A program made the position numbers and the translations under genes. From positions 38,717,348 to 38,781,347 of the forward strand of contig CAIIXF020000006.1 in the NCBI GenBank assembly GCA_903813345.2: a stretch of 64,000 nucleotides of DNA, given 5' to 3'. Positions within the stretch are counted from its first letter, which is position 1. Each line of letters begins with the position of its first letter. The notes under the pieces were generated by a model. It saw only the letters and a list, made by a program, of their open reading frames with translations. It searched no databases and was not told the origin of the DNA. Shown piece after piece: positions 50,046 to 62,752 of this stretch. This stretch comes from Owenia fusiformis (taxonomy: Eukaryota; Annelida; Polychaeta; Sabellida; Oweniidae).

Positions 50046-50978
50046 AACGTATAATCAATACGCTACATTTTGTATGTTCAATTTGTATACTAAAAACTGT
50101 TATTAATCCACAAATTTAGATGAAGACAAGATAAAAATTCGAATCAAGAATGAAAAGGTGTCTAAGTATATAAATCTTAAGGGTAATGCATATTTGAATT
50201 AAACAGAGGCGGGTTAATTTATATTGTGTCATGAATTACGCTTTTATTCAAAATTGCAGCTAAGATGCCTGTTTTATGAAAAATATCACGGAAGATGTAT
50301 TCTAGATATCAGTAGTATTCTCAGAAATTTATTATCCGAAACGGATAACATCTAGCCACTCAGACAAACAATCGCAGACATAGGCTAAGCTTGTTTATTT
50401 AACAGTTAGATTTGTTGACTTACCGATCCGTATTTCAATCTCCGGGAAGACGTTCTTTTCACTTTGTATTTGCGTGCAGTGTAATATAAGTTGATACTTT
50501 TGTTCAAAAATGTACTTTTAATGGCTATTTTATGCCTTTTGTTTTCAAATTATGTTTTGTTTTGATGTCAGTGTGAAAAGTCAAGAAACGTCAACCCCGA
50601 CTTTTAATTAAAAAATGTTGGTTAATCACTTATGGCAAATCACAAGGTTGATGATGTCAACGGACCATGATCGTGGAAGGCTATCAATATCAGGTGTATA
50701 TCGCATAGAAAATAAATATAGCTAATTTTTCGCACTGATATGATGATGACTATTGGGCGTACATACTCGATCTGTCATGTTACTTACATTTCATTTGCAA
50801 GTTGTCCACATATTCATCCGACGTTTTGTTTAATCAAATTTCCCGCCCCTTGAGGTTGCCGACCAATGCATCAGTTAATATTTTCAGAATACACATTTTC
50901 CATTTTCATTTCTCTGATAGATAAAGTCTCATTTTGAATCTGTTCGTGTATTAAAGAGTATGCTTTTATAATGCCGTG
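50046..50978. other. gene-free stretch
   Basis: No gene, RNA or clear repeat was recognised. Confidence 0.4.
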
Positions 50979-51106
50979 GTCACATTTGCTCAGATTTTCA
51001 GCACCGGCGCCCGGCCGATGAGTATTTTGTTCAAAATTGTATTCAATTCTGAACAAAATACTCAATCGGCCGGGCGCCGTGATGAAAATCGGAGGAAATG
51101 TTACCA
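50979..51106. mobile_element. hairpin element, clean copy
   Basis: Arms of about 60 bp (50979-51040 and 51048-51106) include the GC-rich ggcgcccggccgatgagta against actcaatcggccgggcgcc. The loop is only a few bases. A weaker relative is at 19800-19905. Overlapping frames on both strands are hairpin artefacts. Confidence 0.85.
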
Positions 51107-51529
51107 AGTCATAACTGATGAAAAATCAAATGAGAACATGAACATGGATAATAGGGGCACTATCACGCTGCGTGCAGAGTCTAATTATAAACTACGAGAA
51201 GACGAAACTCTCATTTAAGAAGTGAAGTCGAACAAATGCAAAGGGTAGGGTACTATAGAAGGGGATCATATAAAAGCACGATCTATTTCACAACGCCTTT
51301 AACTTTTGTTCTTCAACTGTTGCCCTTTGTGCATTTCAAAAATAAAATATCTTAATCTGATTTGTTCCACCTTTCTTTTCGCTCAGTTCTGCAATATTAT
51401 GTCCATATGTTGTTTAGGATTATGTCATTTGCGAAATAGCTGTAAGACATAAGTAAGAATGAATAAGGGAGTTACCACGATAATGTTGTTCACATGATTT
51501 TATACACTTACCTGCATAACAATCGGAGA

Positions 51530-51703
51530 CAGAAGTCTTAATAGTGTCCAATAAAAAATAAGAATCTAACATTTAATGATAACAAAAGGATTAATTGCTT
51601 AGTTCTCTTTGTTTTAGTCTTTGTTTTCTTAAATGCGGAAGTGTACCAACATCACCTAGATTACATAAGAGATCATCTAACAGTCTAAAATTGCTTTTAA
51701 TTG
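51530..51703 (+). pseudogene. duplicated membrane mini-ORF, first (broken) copy
   Basis: Direct repeat of 52017-52198. It holds the same start context (atgataacaaaagg) and the same end (HHLDYIRDHLTV, stop), but the frame is interrupted after eight codons and resumes in another frame, so it is broken relative to the second copy. Confidence 0.5.
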
Positions 51704-52016
51704 CAAGTTAATGCATTCCGACCAAAATTTGTATACCTGTAATTTGGGGGGGGGGGGCGATGTTACATCACATAACTACAACGTTCATATAGAAATATAC
51801 AATAAGCATGTCCGTATAAAAGCTAAAATTATAAAAACTCATTTCAAAGTCATTCTGTTCATGGAAGCGTCAAGTTATGAAAAACAATGCTAAACACTCA
51901 AACAAATCGACTTGATTACCTTTGAAAACTTCTTGAGAGGAAATGGACAAATGTAGAACGTCTGTCTGATTGAAATACTATTTTTTAAATACAAACATAA
52001 ATGATTTAATCTTGGT

Positions 52017-52198
52017 CAGAAGTCTGAACATTGTCCAACAAAATAATAAGAATCTAACATTTATAATGATTACAAAAGGATTAATTGCTATAGTCTTTGT
52101 CTTAGTCTTTGTTTTTCTAACGGCGGAAGTGTACATGTACCAACATCACCTTGATTACAGAAGAGATCATCTAACAGTCTAAAATTGCTTTTAATTCC
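52017..52198 (+). other. duplicated membrane mini-ORF, second (open) copy
   Basis: Within this repeat, 52066-52182 encodes 38 residues: MITK, a strongly hydrophobic helix GLIAIVFVLVFVFLTAEV, then a polar tail YMYQHHLDYRRDHLTV and a stop. It could be a single-pass microprotein or the anchor exon of a type II membrane enzyme, but no good 5' splice donor precedes the stop. Function is unknown, and the sequence may simply be part of a repeat. Confidence 0.3.
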
Positions 52199-52894
52199 CG
52201 GGTTTTAATCCGGGGTTTTAATTACATTTTATGTATAGACTTTTTTGCCTCTATTCTCATTTTTAAACCTGTTTCTGTTTGCTGATTTAACAATTGTGAT
52301 AAATTATTCAGTTAGTGTCGAAATCAAAACAATTTTCTACATTATAGTCCCCTCCTCTTGCACTGACTAAATATTAAAATAAGCCAGTCTGATTGCGAAT
52401 TTACAAATCCTGTAAAAGTAGCTTCAAACCGCCTTTTAATCAGAGAAAACAATAAGTTAATTCATCTGATTGCGAAAATACGAATCAATCTGATTATCTG
52501 ATCTCCATGCTATTTGATTCGTGCATTATCTACAAGTCAGTCGGGCAGGGTGAAATTATTTCATTTGAAAACAGAAGTAAATATCAGCTCCCCTCTAGCA
52601 TAACTATTCGGAAGAAATTCATACAAAAAATAAGGTACACAACTGATAAAGGGTCCCACACAATGCACGCACCCCTCTCCTCCTCCTCCGTGTTTGCCCA
52701 CACACGACCATATTTGACAATTTTTCTAAAAGCGTTTTCCCCGGGAATATAGGTGTAGCGGTTGCCAGAAGTCGCACAGCTTGGGAGTCAGGGTATCCTG
52801 ATCCATGCCTCAACGCCTGGCGGGTCTGATATTTAGAGGGGGCGCAAGAATTATTTTAGAGGGCGGGGTAAACGTAAAAGTTGCTAAAATATCC

Positions 52895-52942
52895 ATAGGC
52901 GTAGCCAGGAGGGGGGGGGGGGGGGGGTGCGATGGGTGCGAT
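52895..52942. mobile_element. C-rich MITE fragment (GCGTAGCCAG end)
   Basis: It contains ataggcgtagccagg, a G-run and tgcgatgggtgcgat, the left end of the family at 4771 and 49820. The rest is absent. Confidence 0.6.
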
Positions 52943-55900
52943 AACAATAGGCTTTATATATGCTTTAATGTTTTATTTATCATGATGCTTTTATGTAGGC
53001 TATTAATTACAGTTCTTTTTGCAATATAAAGCTGGTATGTTTATGCAAATTCCGATTGGACTAATATAAAGGGATATTGTTTCATTATGTGGACTTGAGA
53101 AAGTCCGACATACTCATTGCTTTCAACCCAAAACTTAAAATAGGAAGTTATCAAGATCCCAAAAACACGATCGCTACTTAAACAATACGTTTGTAAAATC
53201 CCGGCGATCGAAATGCAATCAAACTTTCGCAATCAGGTGCCTAATTAGTCTTTTGATCTCTAAAGTTTTACGACTGAACGTTTCAATGAACTCGTGAGAA
53301 GCAAACGCAATCATCATTTTCTAGTAAATCTAAAATAAAGTAAAACCCAGGGAAAAATATCGCGTGTTCATAGGAATTAGGCATATTTCAATTTTGAAAT
53401 AACAAAAGTCAGTCTCGGAATAATTTTCCAAGCATTCCCTGCTTCGATGCGTTTTTATTGCAAGGGCCGTTTAGCGCCGATATGAATTCATTATAGGGCA
53501 TTAGGGTTGTGCTTTATTTGTTTTATTTATATAAATGTTATAAAATGTGTACAACACTTTAATGAATTATTTTTAGGGTTACAATGCATATTTGACTTTT
53601 CCCTCTAAACGTTTAAAATTCATCTTTATACTTTTCTTAGTTTGCTTCAATAAAATTAACATTGGATCCCAGACAGTTATCAAATTCTCAGACATTTGAT
53701 TAATATAGATATTTGTACTTCCTTTGACCAGTGGTGCTGGTGTGACTGAGATTCGAATCTAATCTGTTTCATTTTTATGTAAATTGAGAGGAATAAAGTT
53801 TTATTTTAAGCGTTTTAACAATCTTAACGTTTGGCGTGCAGCTCAACTTAATACACAATCAAAGGACAGAATACAGAAATAAGAACATGCCTTTTATTTG
53901 TTATTCAAGCTTGTGGAAGGATAAAGACAAAGGGGTCGCTGCTATCGCGATGAGGCCATCTTATTTCTAGGAATTATTTCTGCCTCTCATTCCTTAAACC
54001 GGCTTCGTTAAACAGTGCCAAAATATATAAGTCGGAGCCAAAAACAAGACTATTTTTATATTTAAATCCCCTCACCTTGTCAATGTCTATGCCTGCATCT
54101 GGTTTTCCCACCTTTGGGAGGGAGCCAATATACACATAGATTACTTACTGGCCATGGACAGGGGGGGGGGCACAGAAGCGAACATTCTGGGGTCATAAGG
54201 GATACTTGGGGAAGGGGGATGGGTGGTGGTGAATAGTGAAGTCCGGGAGTGAAGTTAAGAAGTTAAGGGGTACTGAAATCTTTCTTCCTATTTAGTGCTT
54301 GAATGGAGACTTGTTTCCACCTCCCGCATTCTAGTAGAATTTAAATATTTGATCCAAAGGAGTTATTTTAAATCAAACTTGCATTCCGATTAATTAACAC
54401 TCCAATGATTGTACCGCTTCACTATTGTCTAAGATAATTATAATGAATTCACGGGACACTATAGTCTTCCTTTTAAACTTTAGTGGTTGGATGGAGACTT
54501 GTTTCCCCACCCCGTACACTAGTAAATTTGTAAATTTTAAATATTTGATTTAGGGAGGTATTTGCAATCCAACTCTGATGATGCAAGACTAGTCAGCCAA
54601 GACTAAATAAAATTATGAACTTATTATCATTTAGACTATTGAGTTCATTAATTATAATTCCATAGATATCATATTTAATCCTGTCAACACAATAATGGTA
54701 TTAATTGGCATGATATGTAGTCAGAGACGGTTTAAAAAGTTGTTTAGATTAATGATAGTATTAGGAAAAATCCTTACTCAAAGTTTTTGTTCTCTCGCAA
54801 TCCAGAGCAAACCACTCGCCGGGCAAGCATTCTTTAAAAACGTGAAGTTTTCACCATGTTGAGCAGTTTTGAAAATTGTCCAATTTGAACCATCGCCTTG
54901 TATATTTCTGTAACTGCCCCCCCCCCTTGACACTCGAGTGTAAGAATCCTTTCCACACTGTCAATGGTTTTACAAAATAGTTCATGTCAGGAAGGGGGAG
55001 GGGTGAGTGTGGAGAACAATCACTGACTGCGATTTGTATGATTGAACATTATACACTTATCATAAATTCGTAAAGAATAGTTTTAAAATAAACAGATTGT
55101 TTTATGTTATGATTGGAGTGATGTATGCATAGAAGAATGACACTGGTTTTGAAATATCTTAATTATCCCATTGAATGAAGCCATCAGTCCCTCTGTCCAT
55201 TCTTAACTCATACTAGTGGACTGATTTGATTTAAAGGAGAAGTCTCGGTGTAGAACGTGTACACACTAATGGGAACGAATTATACTCATTTCTATTTAGG
55301 ATTCGTTCATATACTAGCGGGGCTTTAGAGCATTTACAAACGCACGAATCGTATTGTTTTAAGGCAACTTTTATGACATATAATGTATTTAAAGCTGATT
55401 AATTTTAGATTATATTCGGTTCAATTTTACAAATAATGAATAGTATTACAGTATATCGAAAACTATACAATGATTTACATTAACTTGCGCAGACTGCAAA
55501 CAATGTACATGGTTGGCGAATTTGCATGCGCGTTCTTGATAATAAGAATTAAAGGTTGAACTTAAAAATCAAACATTTTCTTTTTTAAACATAATAAATC
55601 TTTAAATCAAGAAAATAAAAATAAGATTGATGATTGAACTTTTCATAGTCAACTGCGACTGTGTCGACGTATGTTTATTTACTTAGCTAATTAGATATGT
55701 AAAATTGTTAATGGCCGCAACGGATAATACGTAAGCTGCTGTTCGGATAAGACATTTCTATATGATTAATAACAAATCCTGGGCAGAATGTTATTCAACA
55801 GTACATGATCTTATCAGTTATTATTCAATTTGGATAATAAATCTATTATCTCGTCGTATTGATGTTTATTATATAGTGTTTCTCGTTGTGTCTTGGTAAG

Positions 55901-56935
55901 GCTGATTGATATCAGAACGAGGACTGTGCCAGCTCGTTCTCCACAGGTGTCATAGACATAGGACCGGGAACAAGTATAAAAATCTAGTCAAATACACCAA
56001 GTAGTCGATTTTCTATTACCATGATTTCGAAACCATGGTGGTTTGAAACCCCAGTTTTAAATATTGTCTAGATACATTTAGATATCCCCTAATATTCAAG
56101 TTGATGTTGATGTTTGCCTTTTGAAAATTCTCTATTCTTTAACATGGGAAATCCATAACATGTAGCCTAAGTCTTATTTATGGTCCAAACTGGACTGTAT
56201 GTTCTTGGTTGAAAACAGAATGATTGGAAGTTACCATCACTTTACCATCATCCTAATATGTACACAGTGGAACGCAGTGACCTACCTTGTACATGGCTTT
56301 ATGCGCTACGTGAAATAGAATTGATCACAGGCCCAGGAAGATTTAACCCCCCCCCCCGTCACTGTATCGCAAGTAATACATAGTAAGTGGGAGGGGGTGG
56401 ACTTTTGTTCCCGTGTCTGTGGAATTGATCTAATTTTATCGAAAATGTTTCTCTTGTGGTGGGCGATAATAGAGTTAGCACAATACTGTATGGCCTAGAT
56501 ATAATAAAATCCTTCATTTTAGACCCAAAGTACTGCATGATTCAATACCTTAGAAACTAATTCAAATGAATGAATTCTACTTACCAATTATATCATATTA
56601 ATAATCGAATAGTGACTTCCAAACATCAAACTGTTCAACTTATTCAGACTATTTTGTAAACTTACGAAACGTAATGCATCATATTTACGAACGTGTAGAA
56701 ACTAATTTGTTCTAAATAATTTCATAGTCGTGACATGCAATCATGAACCAATCATTGACAAATACAAAAAGTATGGAGTAATAACACGAAGTTTTCACCA
56801 CTTGGTTATCTATAAAGATACATTTTATGTTTTGATCAAAGGGAACAATGGGCAACATTCTGAAAACAAGAGTGGGCAACTAGGGATTTTCGCAAAGGAT
56901 TGAACTCGGGTCGTGAAAGTGATGGGATAAACCAG
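52943..56935. other. 4-kb gene-free stretch
   Basis: No exon with recognisable protein was seen. It contains a direct duplication (54288-54390 and 54470-54570) and several G- or C-runs (54160, 54919, 56347). Confidence 0.45.
54288..54570. repeat. direct duplication of about 100 bp
   Basis: Two copies share tggatggagacttgtttcc-type sequence, a ctagta...aatttaaatatttgat block and a following gga/gttatt region. They are separated by about 80 bp of unrelated sequence. Confidence 0.65.
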
Positions 56936-57989
56936 GTATTCATTTTTGGGCTAGTGAACCACCACTGGCACATCGGGGGAAAAGCAGTCCCAAGCATTTT
57001 TTGGGCCCAACCATTTTAGGGCCCGGCTTTAGTGACCCTTGATCTTTGAGCATTTCCGTGCCTTTTTGGGCCTTATTTTTCAACAAAAATCGGCCTTGAA
57101 TTTTCAAAATTCGGACCCAATTGTTGGGTTTAGGGACCAAATTTTTCATACTTGAAATATGTCTCCCCCCTTTTATACAATTGCAACATGTGGTGGAAAG
57201 GTTTATGGTCCGTGTAATTGTAATTTTTCTTTTATTGACAATTGTATCAAAACATGACACATTAGTCTATGTACAAACTAGGCTGTCTTGACACAAGACA
57301 ATACTACACTATTAACTAAATGCTAGACTACATTTATATCTACCTTTCTACAAAATGGCACATGTAATCGACCTTCTACTAACTGAAAGGCCATTCTTCT
57401 TGATCTAACCGGGTACGTAGCAGTCTATTATTAGCAGAATGAACTTGACAAGTAGTATAGGGAAAAACGTGTGGGTGTAAGCATAAATCAATAACTCATT
57501 CAAAGTTAATATCAGATTTCTACATAACAATAACTTTATAAATGGTTATTCTCCTAAATATACATGTAATTTAACTTAAATTAATCCTAGTTACCGATTC
57601 TATCATATACAAAATCCCATATTAATACAATACACAATATACCCTTTCTTTGGTAATTTGATATTTAATTGTGTAGTATTCCGTGGTTGTATGGGTTTTA
57701 TTCAATCGATGTTATTCGAGTTAAGTACGTTTATATATGACCAGGATTACTATAGTTTATTTGTATAACTTTTCACGGATTTCAATGTAATTCACTAAAG
57801 AGATTAATTGGACAGGTTATTTAATCCATAGCGAAATATTCTCACTTACAAGAGCCGATGAATAGGACATCGAAACCGGTCTAAATTACATTTTTTCGGG
57901 GAGTGTAGCTGAGAACATTTTCGTTACGGTTTTCACTGTACTCACAAGAACAAAAAGCTCAATTATTATGCATTTGTTGTTTGGGTGTA

Positions 57990-58170
57990 GTCGGTGAGGC
58001 AATGTTTTTTTTATGAAAGAGGCAAACTTTGTCAATGAGGCAAAAATGTCAGTGAGGCAAATATCATCGGCGAGGCAAATGATTAAATTGTACAGGGTAT
58101 AAAATAACACATTTTGAGGCAAATTAAAAAAGCGACTAGTCAATTTTTCTAAAAAGCGACGAGGCAAAAA
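57990..58170. repeat. interspersed GAGGCAA motif cluster
   Basis: The motif gaggcaa occurs seven times in about 180 bp, with uneven spacers such as tttgtcaat and aaatgtcagt, ending in a G-run. It is non-coding in the plus direction. The minus-strand frame over it is a by-product. Confidence 0.55.
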
Positions 58171-58286
58171 CTCAGGGGGGGGGGGGGTGCGCCAAAACCC
58201 GTAGAGACACCTTGCTACGGCCATGGCTTTTCTCATCATATATCCAATGTGGGTGTCAGAATCTTCAATGAAAACCTGATAACTGC

Positions 58287-58485
58287 CACTGGCGGATCCA
58301 GAAGCTAACAAGGGGGGGGGGGGGCAATTTTCAAATCAGAAAAAAATAACATTTAAGGCCCATTACTTGATAAATTGGCTTAAAAAGGCTTAGTGATACC
58401 CAAAAAGGCCAATAGCCCTACAAAATTTTTAAGGCCCAAATTTCTTAATCTTGGGGGGTGGCCGCCCCCCCCCCTGGATCAGTCA
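58287..58485. mobile_element. MITE with CACTGGCGGATCC end, copy 1
   Basis: The left end cactggcggatccagaagct is followed by aaca and a G-run. The right end is a C-run then ctggatcagtc, a worn inverse of the left. It contains repeated aaggcc/ggcccaa phrases. Confidence 0.65.
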
Positions 58486-58674
58486 ATTACTACAGCAACA
58501 CAATCGGAAAGACTGTCTAGGATAAAAATACCAGCAAAATCAATACACTATGAGTTGTAGAGTATCCCTGCTTTAATTCAATAGTAACCACGAAAATTAT
58601 GTCCCTAGAATTCCCCCCGGACGTAAATGTATACTCTTACCCTCATTTACAAAGCTAGTCTACAACTACTATAG

Positions 58675-58861
58675 CACTGGCGGATCCAAGGATTCTGCCC
58701 CCCCCCCTTGCCCGGGTGGGCTCAGAAAAAAAATTGGGCCCAGAAATTTTTTTGGGCTCAGCGATTTTCAAGTGGGCCTTTTTGGTGGCCAAAATGTCAA
58801 GCGATTTGCCAAATTTGAAGTCCCCCCCCTGTTAGCTTCTGGATCCGCCAGCTCGCCAGTG
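58675..58861. mobile_element. MITE with CACTGGCGGATCC end, copy 2
   Basis: The left end cactggcggatcca and the right end ggatccgccagctcgccagtg are inverted. C-runs lie inside both ends, with a gggcccagaaat core. It is complete, about 187 bp. Confidence 0.75.
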
Positions 58862-59499
58862 TATAGGTTCAGGTATTCAGAGAGAAAATAAATATAAATG
58901 TCTCTATAACTCACGTATTTTTAAAAAATATTCTCCAGCTCAAAATCTAATTGTTGGCTTAAGCTAAATCCGCCTTTTGTCTCATATTCCCAATTGTTTT
59001 TTATACAACGAAATTTCTATATCATTCCTTTCACTATATTTGCTATTTAGATGAAAATCGCTCACCTTGACGTACCCAGCTAAGGTGATAGCCCATGCCC
59101 CGTCAGTGTGAGAAACTTATATGAATAATATTATGAATAGAACATTTGACACTGGCCTCGCACGTGTATTGATATTTATACAGGATTCATATATTATGGC
59201 AACGGTCGCTACCCGAGGCCCAGGGAGTACAGGGATACCTTATAAAATGTCACAAGGTTACCTAGTTACGGAATTGTATATATTTGATATCCAATGCTTT
59301 ATTGTACTAAAAATCCCCTTCGGGTAAGTGTACAGCAAATAATGATTTAAAATAAAAACTAAAACTGTACATACAATGCAAATTTTACATGGCATACGAT
59401 AACAATATAATGCGATTGACTGATCATTAGATATATACCAACCACTACTATTAGCCTACATGTATATATTTATATTGTTAATATAGTTGATCTCTTTTC

Positions 59500-60370
59500 A
59501 ATTATTTCATAAAAGTATTTTTTTGCAAAGGTGATACACATGTTACCCTCAGCATTAAACATATAATAAGCCATTTCTTCGGGATTCAATACAGTTAGAT
59601 TTGGGCAAATTGATTGAGTTTAACGTATCAAAGTATTCATATCTCATTTTTCCAATTTTTGGCATTCAAAAATAACATGAGTTTCCGTACCAGTGTTGAT
59701 TTTACATAATTTGCATTTTCTTTGATCTCTCGGAATTATTGGTCTTGTATATCTTCCTCGCTCTATTTCTAAATTGTGTGCACTTATTCTTACAATCTTG
59801 TTAATCGCGTCATAGATTTCCTATATTCAGCGTTCTTTATTAAATCCAAATATGGTTCTTTTCCCCATCGTTGTACTATGATATTATTCAAAAATTCCCT
59901 TTATTATCATTGACAGTTTTCTCCCAATATTTTATATATCTCTTTTCAAGGATTTTCTTAATATCAAGCGGTTTGCTGTTCATGTAATTTGTATCTTGTG
60001 GTTGAACATATGCCATTATTCTATCAATGTCATAGTACCATGATGGTTGATTATGAACTTTTGATAGTTCAATGCTATCTGCATATGCATTGATTAGTAA
60101 TGAACTCGTTCCTTCATTTTCTATATGATCTAAATGATCTAAGTATTTAATTTGTTGGTAAAATATATTGATAAATAGAGGGAATCTACCTAATTCACCC
60201 ATCGTAGCTAAATTACTCGTTTTTCTATGCACCCCTAATAAAAATTTCAGAAAAGATCGATGTAGTAATTCCGGTGGAAGTGACTTGTCATATTTCATTT
60301 CAAGGCCAAATTCTTTATATGTACAACTATACTGATTCAGTATACACGCGTGCACGTGGATAGAGGTCAA
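59500..60370 (-). mobile_element. 5'-truncated LINE, reverse transcriptase C-terminal region
   Basis: The minus-strand frame 59888-60370 encodes 160 residues. Its middle (FLKFLLGVHRKTSNL, GELGRFPLFINIF) matches the region downstream of the RT domain in invertebrate non-LTR retrotransposons. A stop ends that frame. Another frame further on carries AHNLEIERGRY, then CKLCK with H and C spaced as CxxC-x7-H-x4-C, the usual C-terminal zinc-knuckle-like motif. There are at least two breaks (a stop and a frame change). The RT core and endonuclease are missing. The upstream side abuts a small foldback. Confidence 0.75.
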
Positions 60371-60390
60371 TGATCTGATGTAGTTGTGTT

Positions 60391-60591
60391 CGGAATTTTG
60401 CTGTCATTCCTCATTAATTGAGTCACATGTTATTTTTCAAACAGGAATTACTCCTTCCCCACATTGTCTACATCTTCCAGTTGTACACAAAGAGTGCACT
60501 TATGTGCCTAGAAAAGTGAGAGATGTAGACATCGTGGGGAAGGAGTGATTCAAACATGTGACCCTATTTAGGGTTGCAGCAAAATTCTGAA
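60391..60591. mobile_element. 200-bp foldback element next to the LINE
   Basis: Inverted arms: ggaattttgctgtcattcc... / ...gcagcaaaattctga outside, and actccttccccac / gtggggaaggagt inside, with tgtctacatc/gatgtagaca between. Almost the whole element can pair. Confidence 0.75.
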
Positions 60592-61105
60592 CATGCACCC
60601 TGGCCTTAAGAACATTTCGAATGTTTTGACGGCCTTATTTGTAATAATTAATAACCATATATACCCTTTGTATTCATTCAACTTCACTTCTTAAAGAGAC
60701 TCTATTGAGACTTCTCTGTGGCATTTTTTCTTTATTCCTTTTTGTTTTGAATTTTTAACACCATAACATTAACTAACTACTCAATATGCAACTTTTCACC
60801 ATGTAGAATTTTAAAATATTAAGTTTGAAAATTCCATTTTTATAATGGAGCTCAATGGGAAAAACTACATAATTTGAATTATTTTCAAACGTAGCGGCGC
60901 GATTTTGATAAAATTGACAGATATAATAAATATTGGTAAGACGAAATGTTTGATGAATCTTATAAACAGTTATATTCACTGAGACAAGTGGGTCAATACT
61001 TCATGTACTTTATGTGCTCTCACACAATTACCTTCCCTTGCATAAAGTTGCTGTACAGTTATATGTAACTGAATATTGTATATTCATCACAAACAACGTA
61101 GCAAA

Positions 61106-61205
61106 ATGATGGTTCGAAATAATGGACGGTTCGCTAAAACCAATAAACCAGGCAATCCAGGCCAATTTGGAAAGAAACTAGATAACGTGATAGCGAATGA
61201 AGATA
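61106..61205 (+). CDS. candidate first coding exon (unknown protein)
   Basis: ATG at 61106 (a second ATG follows directly) opens 33 codons rich in N, K, G and P: MMVRNNGRFAKTNKPG, then NPGQFGKKLDNVIANED. It ends at a strong donor, ATA|GTAAGT at 61205/61206. No matching downstream exon was recognised before the window ends, so the product cannot be named. It might be the start of a gene extending right, or of a transposon-encoded protein. Confidence 0.3.
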
Positions 61206-61860
61206 GTAAGTAAAATATATTTTGCAAAGGTCAGCTTGTAAACTACTGGGTAACCCTAAATGATGAGAAATATGTACAAAATATGTTTTGCATGATTTAT
61301 TCATATCCCAATGATTTAACTCCTTCACTGCATCTAATAAGGTATATACTTAGGTGGTTCAAAAAGTTTTGCAGTTGATGCCATAACTTAAAGGAAAATA
61401 GGACTTTTACAATGAAACTTGGTACACATATCTGTTATACATTTATACATTATATGTTAAAAGGAAGAGGTGCGATTATTGGCAAATACCCCTATGGTCA
61501 AAATGAATAATTGTTGGGTGTAACATGAAGAATAGAATGTCATATAACTCTTTGGAAAATATTAAAATGCTCGGGCACACATAGGCTGAGATAGGGGCCA
61601 TTTAGTTTAGTAAGGTTGTATTGCCTTACATGGGGCTGTGCTTCATTGACTTAACATGAGGATATCAGCAGATCCCAATAGAGGCCATTGGTTTCTATTG
61701 ATTATCACACAAATACCAAAAATACACTATGACCTGAATCGATTGCAAACTTAATAATTTCACAATATGGCACTAATGGTTTATCTCATCAAATGTGCAA
61801 ATATGAAGTTTGCAATCGATTTTGGTCATACTTAAAATTAAAAGATATTTATGACGTGCA
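61206..61860. other. gene-free stretch
   Basis: Nothing recognisable on either strand beyond AT-rich sequence. If the exon at 61106 is real, this is intron. Confidence 0.35.
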
Positions 61861-62752
61861 CGGACCTGGGGACAATTCGGGAAATACGGGCTAATCTCAG
61901 CTTCGAGCGTTAATCTCTGCCTTATTTAAAAAGCTAGCTATGTGTTTTATATATCATTTTGAAGTATTTTTATTCGCATTTCAGTGAAATTATTTTTCCT
62001 TCAAAATTTTGAAGGGATCCAACATATTTCTAAAGTTAAATATATCCCGACATCGTCAAATACGCTGTAAGACGTAACACTTTACGCTTACAGGGCTCGT
62101 TGAAATTGAGATAACTTTTGAAATAATGATCAAAATCCCACTAAAATTTCAAAATTTATTCAATGGAACATGTTCATTTATGACGTCACAATTGCTTAAC
62201 GGCTCCAGCTCAAATTATCTTATATGAACGCTTTTAAAATTTTCAAAATTTTGTAAGGTTTTGAAGGCGAATGGGACGAGCAATAAGTTTACCTTCATTT
62301 AACCCTCTAATTTAAGTCAGATTTGAAAGAAAAATTAACTGCACAATATTGTCATGGCGAAATTTACAAAACAATAACCGGTTTGTTTATTTTGTAAATA
62401 ATATTAAAATAAGAGCTGGTTTTCGAGACTTGAAAAAAATGTGACGCATCGATTTTTTACCCACAAATTCCATACAAATCAATTTTTACCAACGCCCCAA
62501 GTGGATTTCCTGACCGTTTTTCAAAATTGAAAAGCATTTTAGAAATATTGTCCTCGAGATCTTGCTACCCTGTGAATTTTGTCATGATTAGATAAGGATA
62601 AAGTGTTTTATTTTTAGGTTGACTAAACTTGACAAAAATGTGACGCTTGTCGTTTTTGACGTTGTAAGGCTGTTTGCGCCCTATTCTGCTCATTGTTTTG
62701 TCTTGGTTTTTGACGCCATAATGTTACGCTAATTGTCCCCAGTTTCGTGCGA
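61861..62752. mobile_element. about 890-bp element with GGGGACAATT inverted ends
   Basis: The left end cggacctggggacaatt and the right end aattgtccccagtttcgtgcg are imperfect inverses. Both are flanked by gtgca-like bases (gacgtgca on the left, cgtgtgca on the right), which could be a target-site duplication. The interior has repeated tgtgacgc and gacgt motifs and no coding frame. Confidence 0.55.

Noticed and set aside
56880-56945. tRNA-like B-box (ggattgaactcggg, reverse strand)
   Set aside because: No matching A-box or cloverleaf could be drawn; at best a worn tRNA-derived SINE piece.
57886-58311. 141-codon minus-strand frame
   Set aside because: Runs over the GAGGCAA cluster, a G-run and a MITE end; composition is that of repeats.
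59041-59330. Possible minus-strand exon (TDGAWAITLAGYVK before GTGAGC) and a 68-codon plus-strand frame
   Set aside because: The donor is good, but no upstream acceptor or partner exon was found and the match to any family is too weak.
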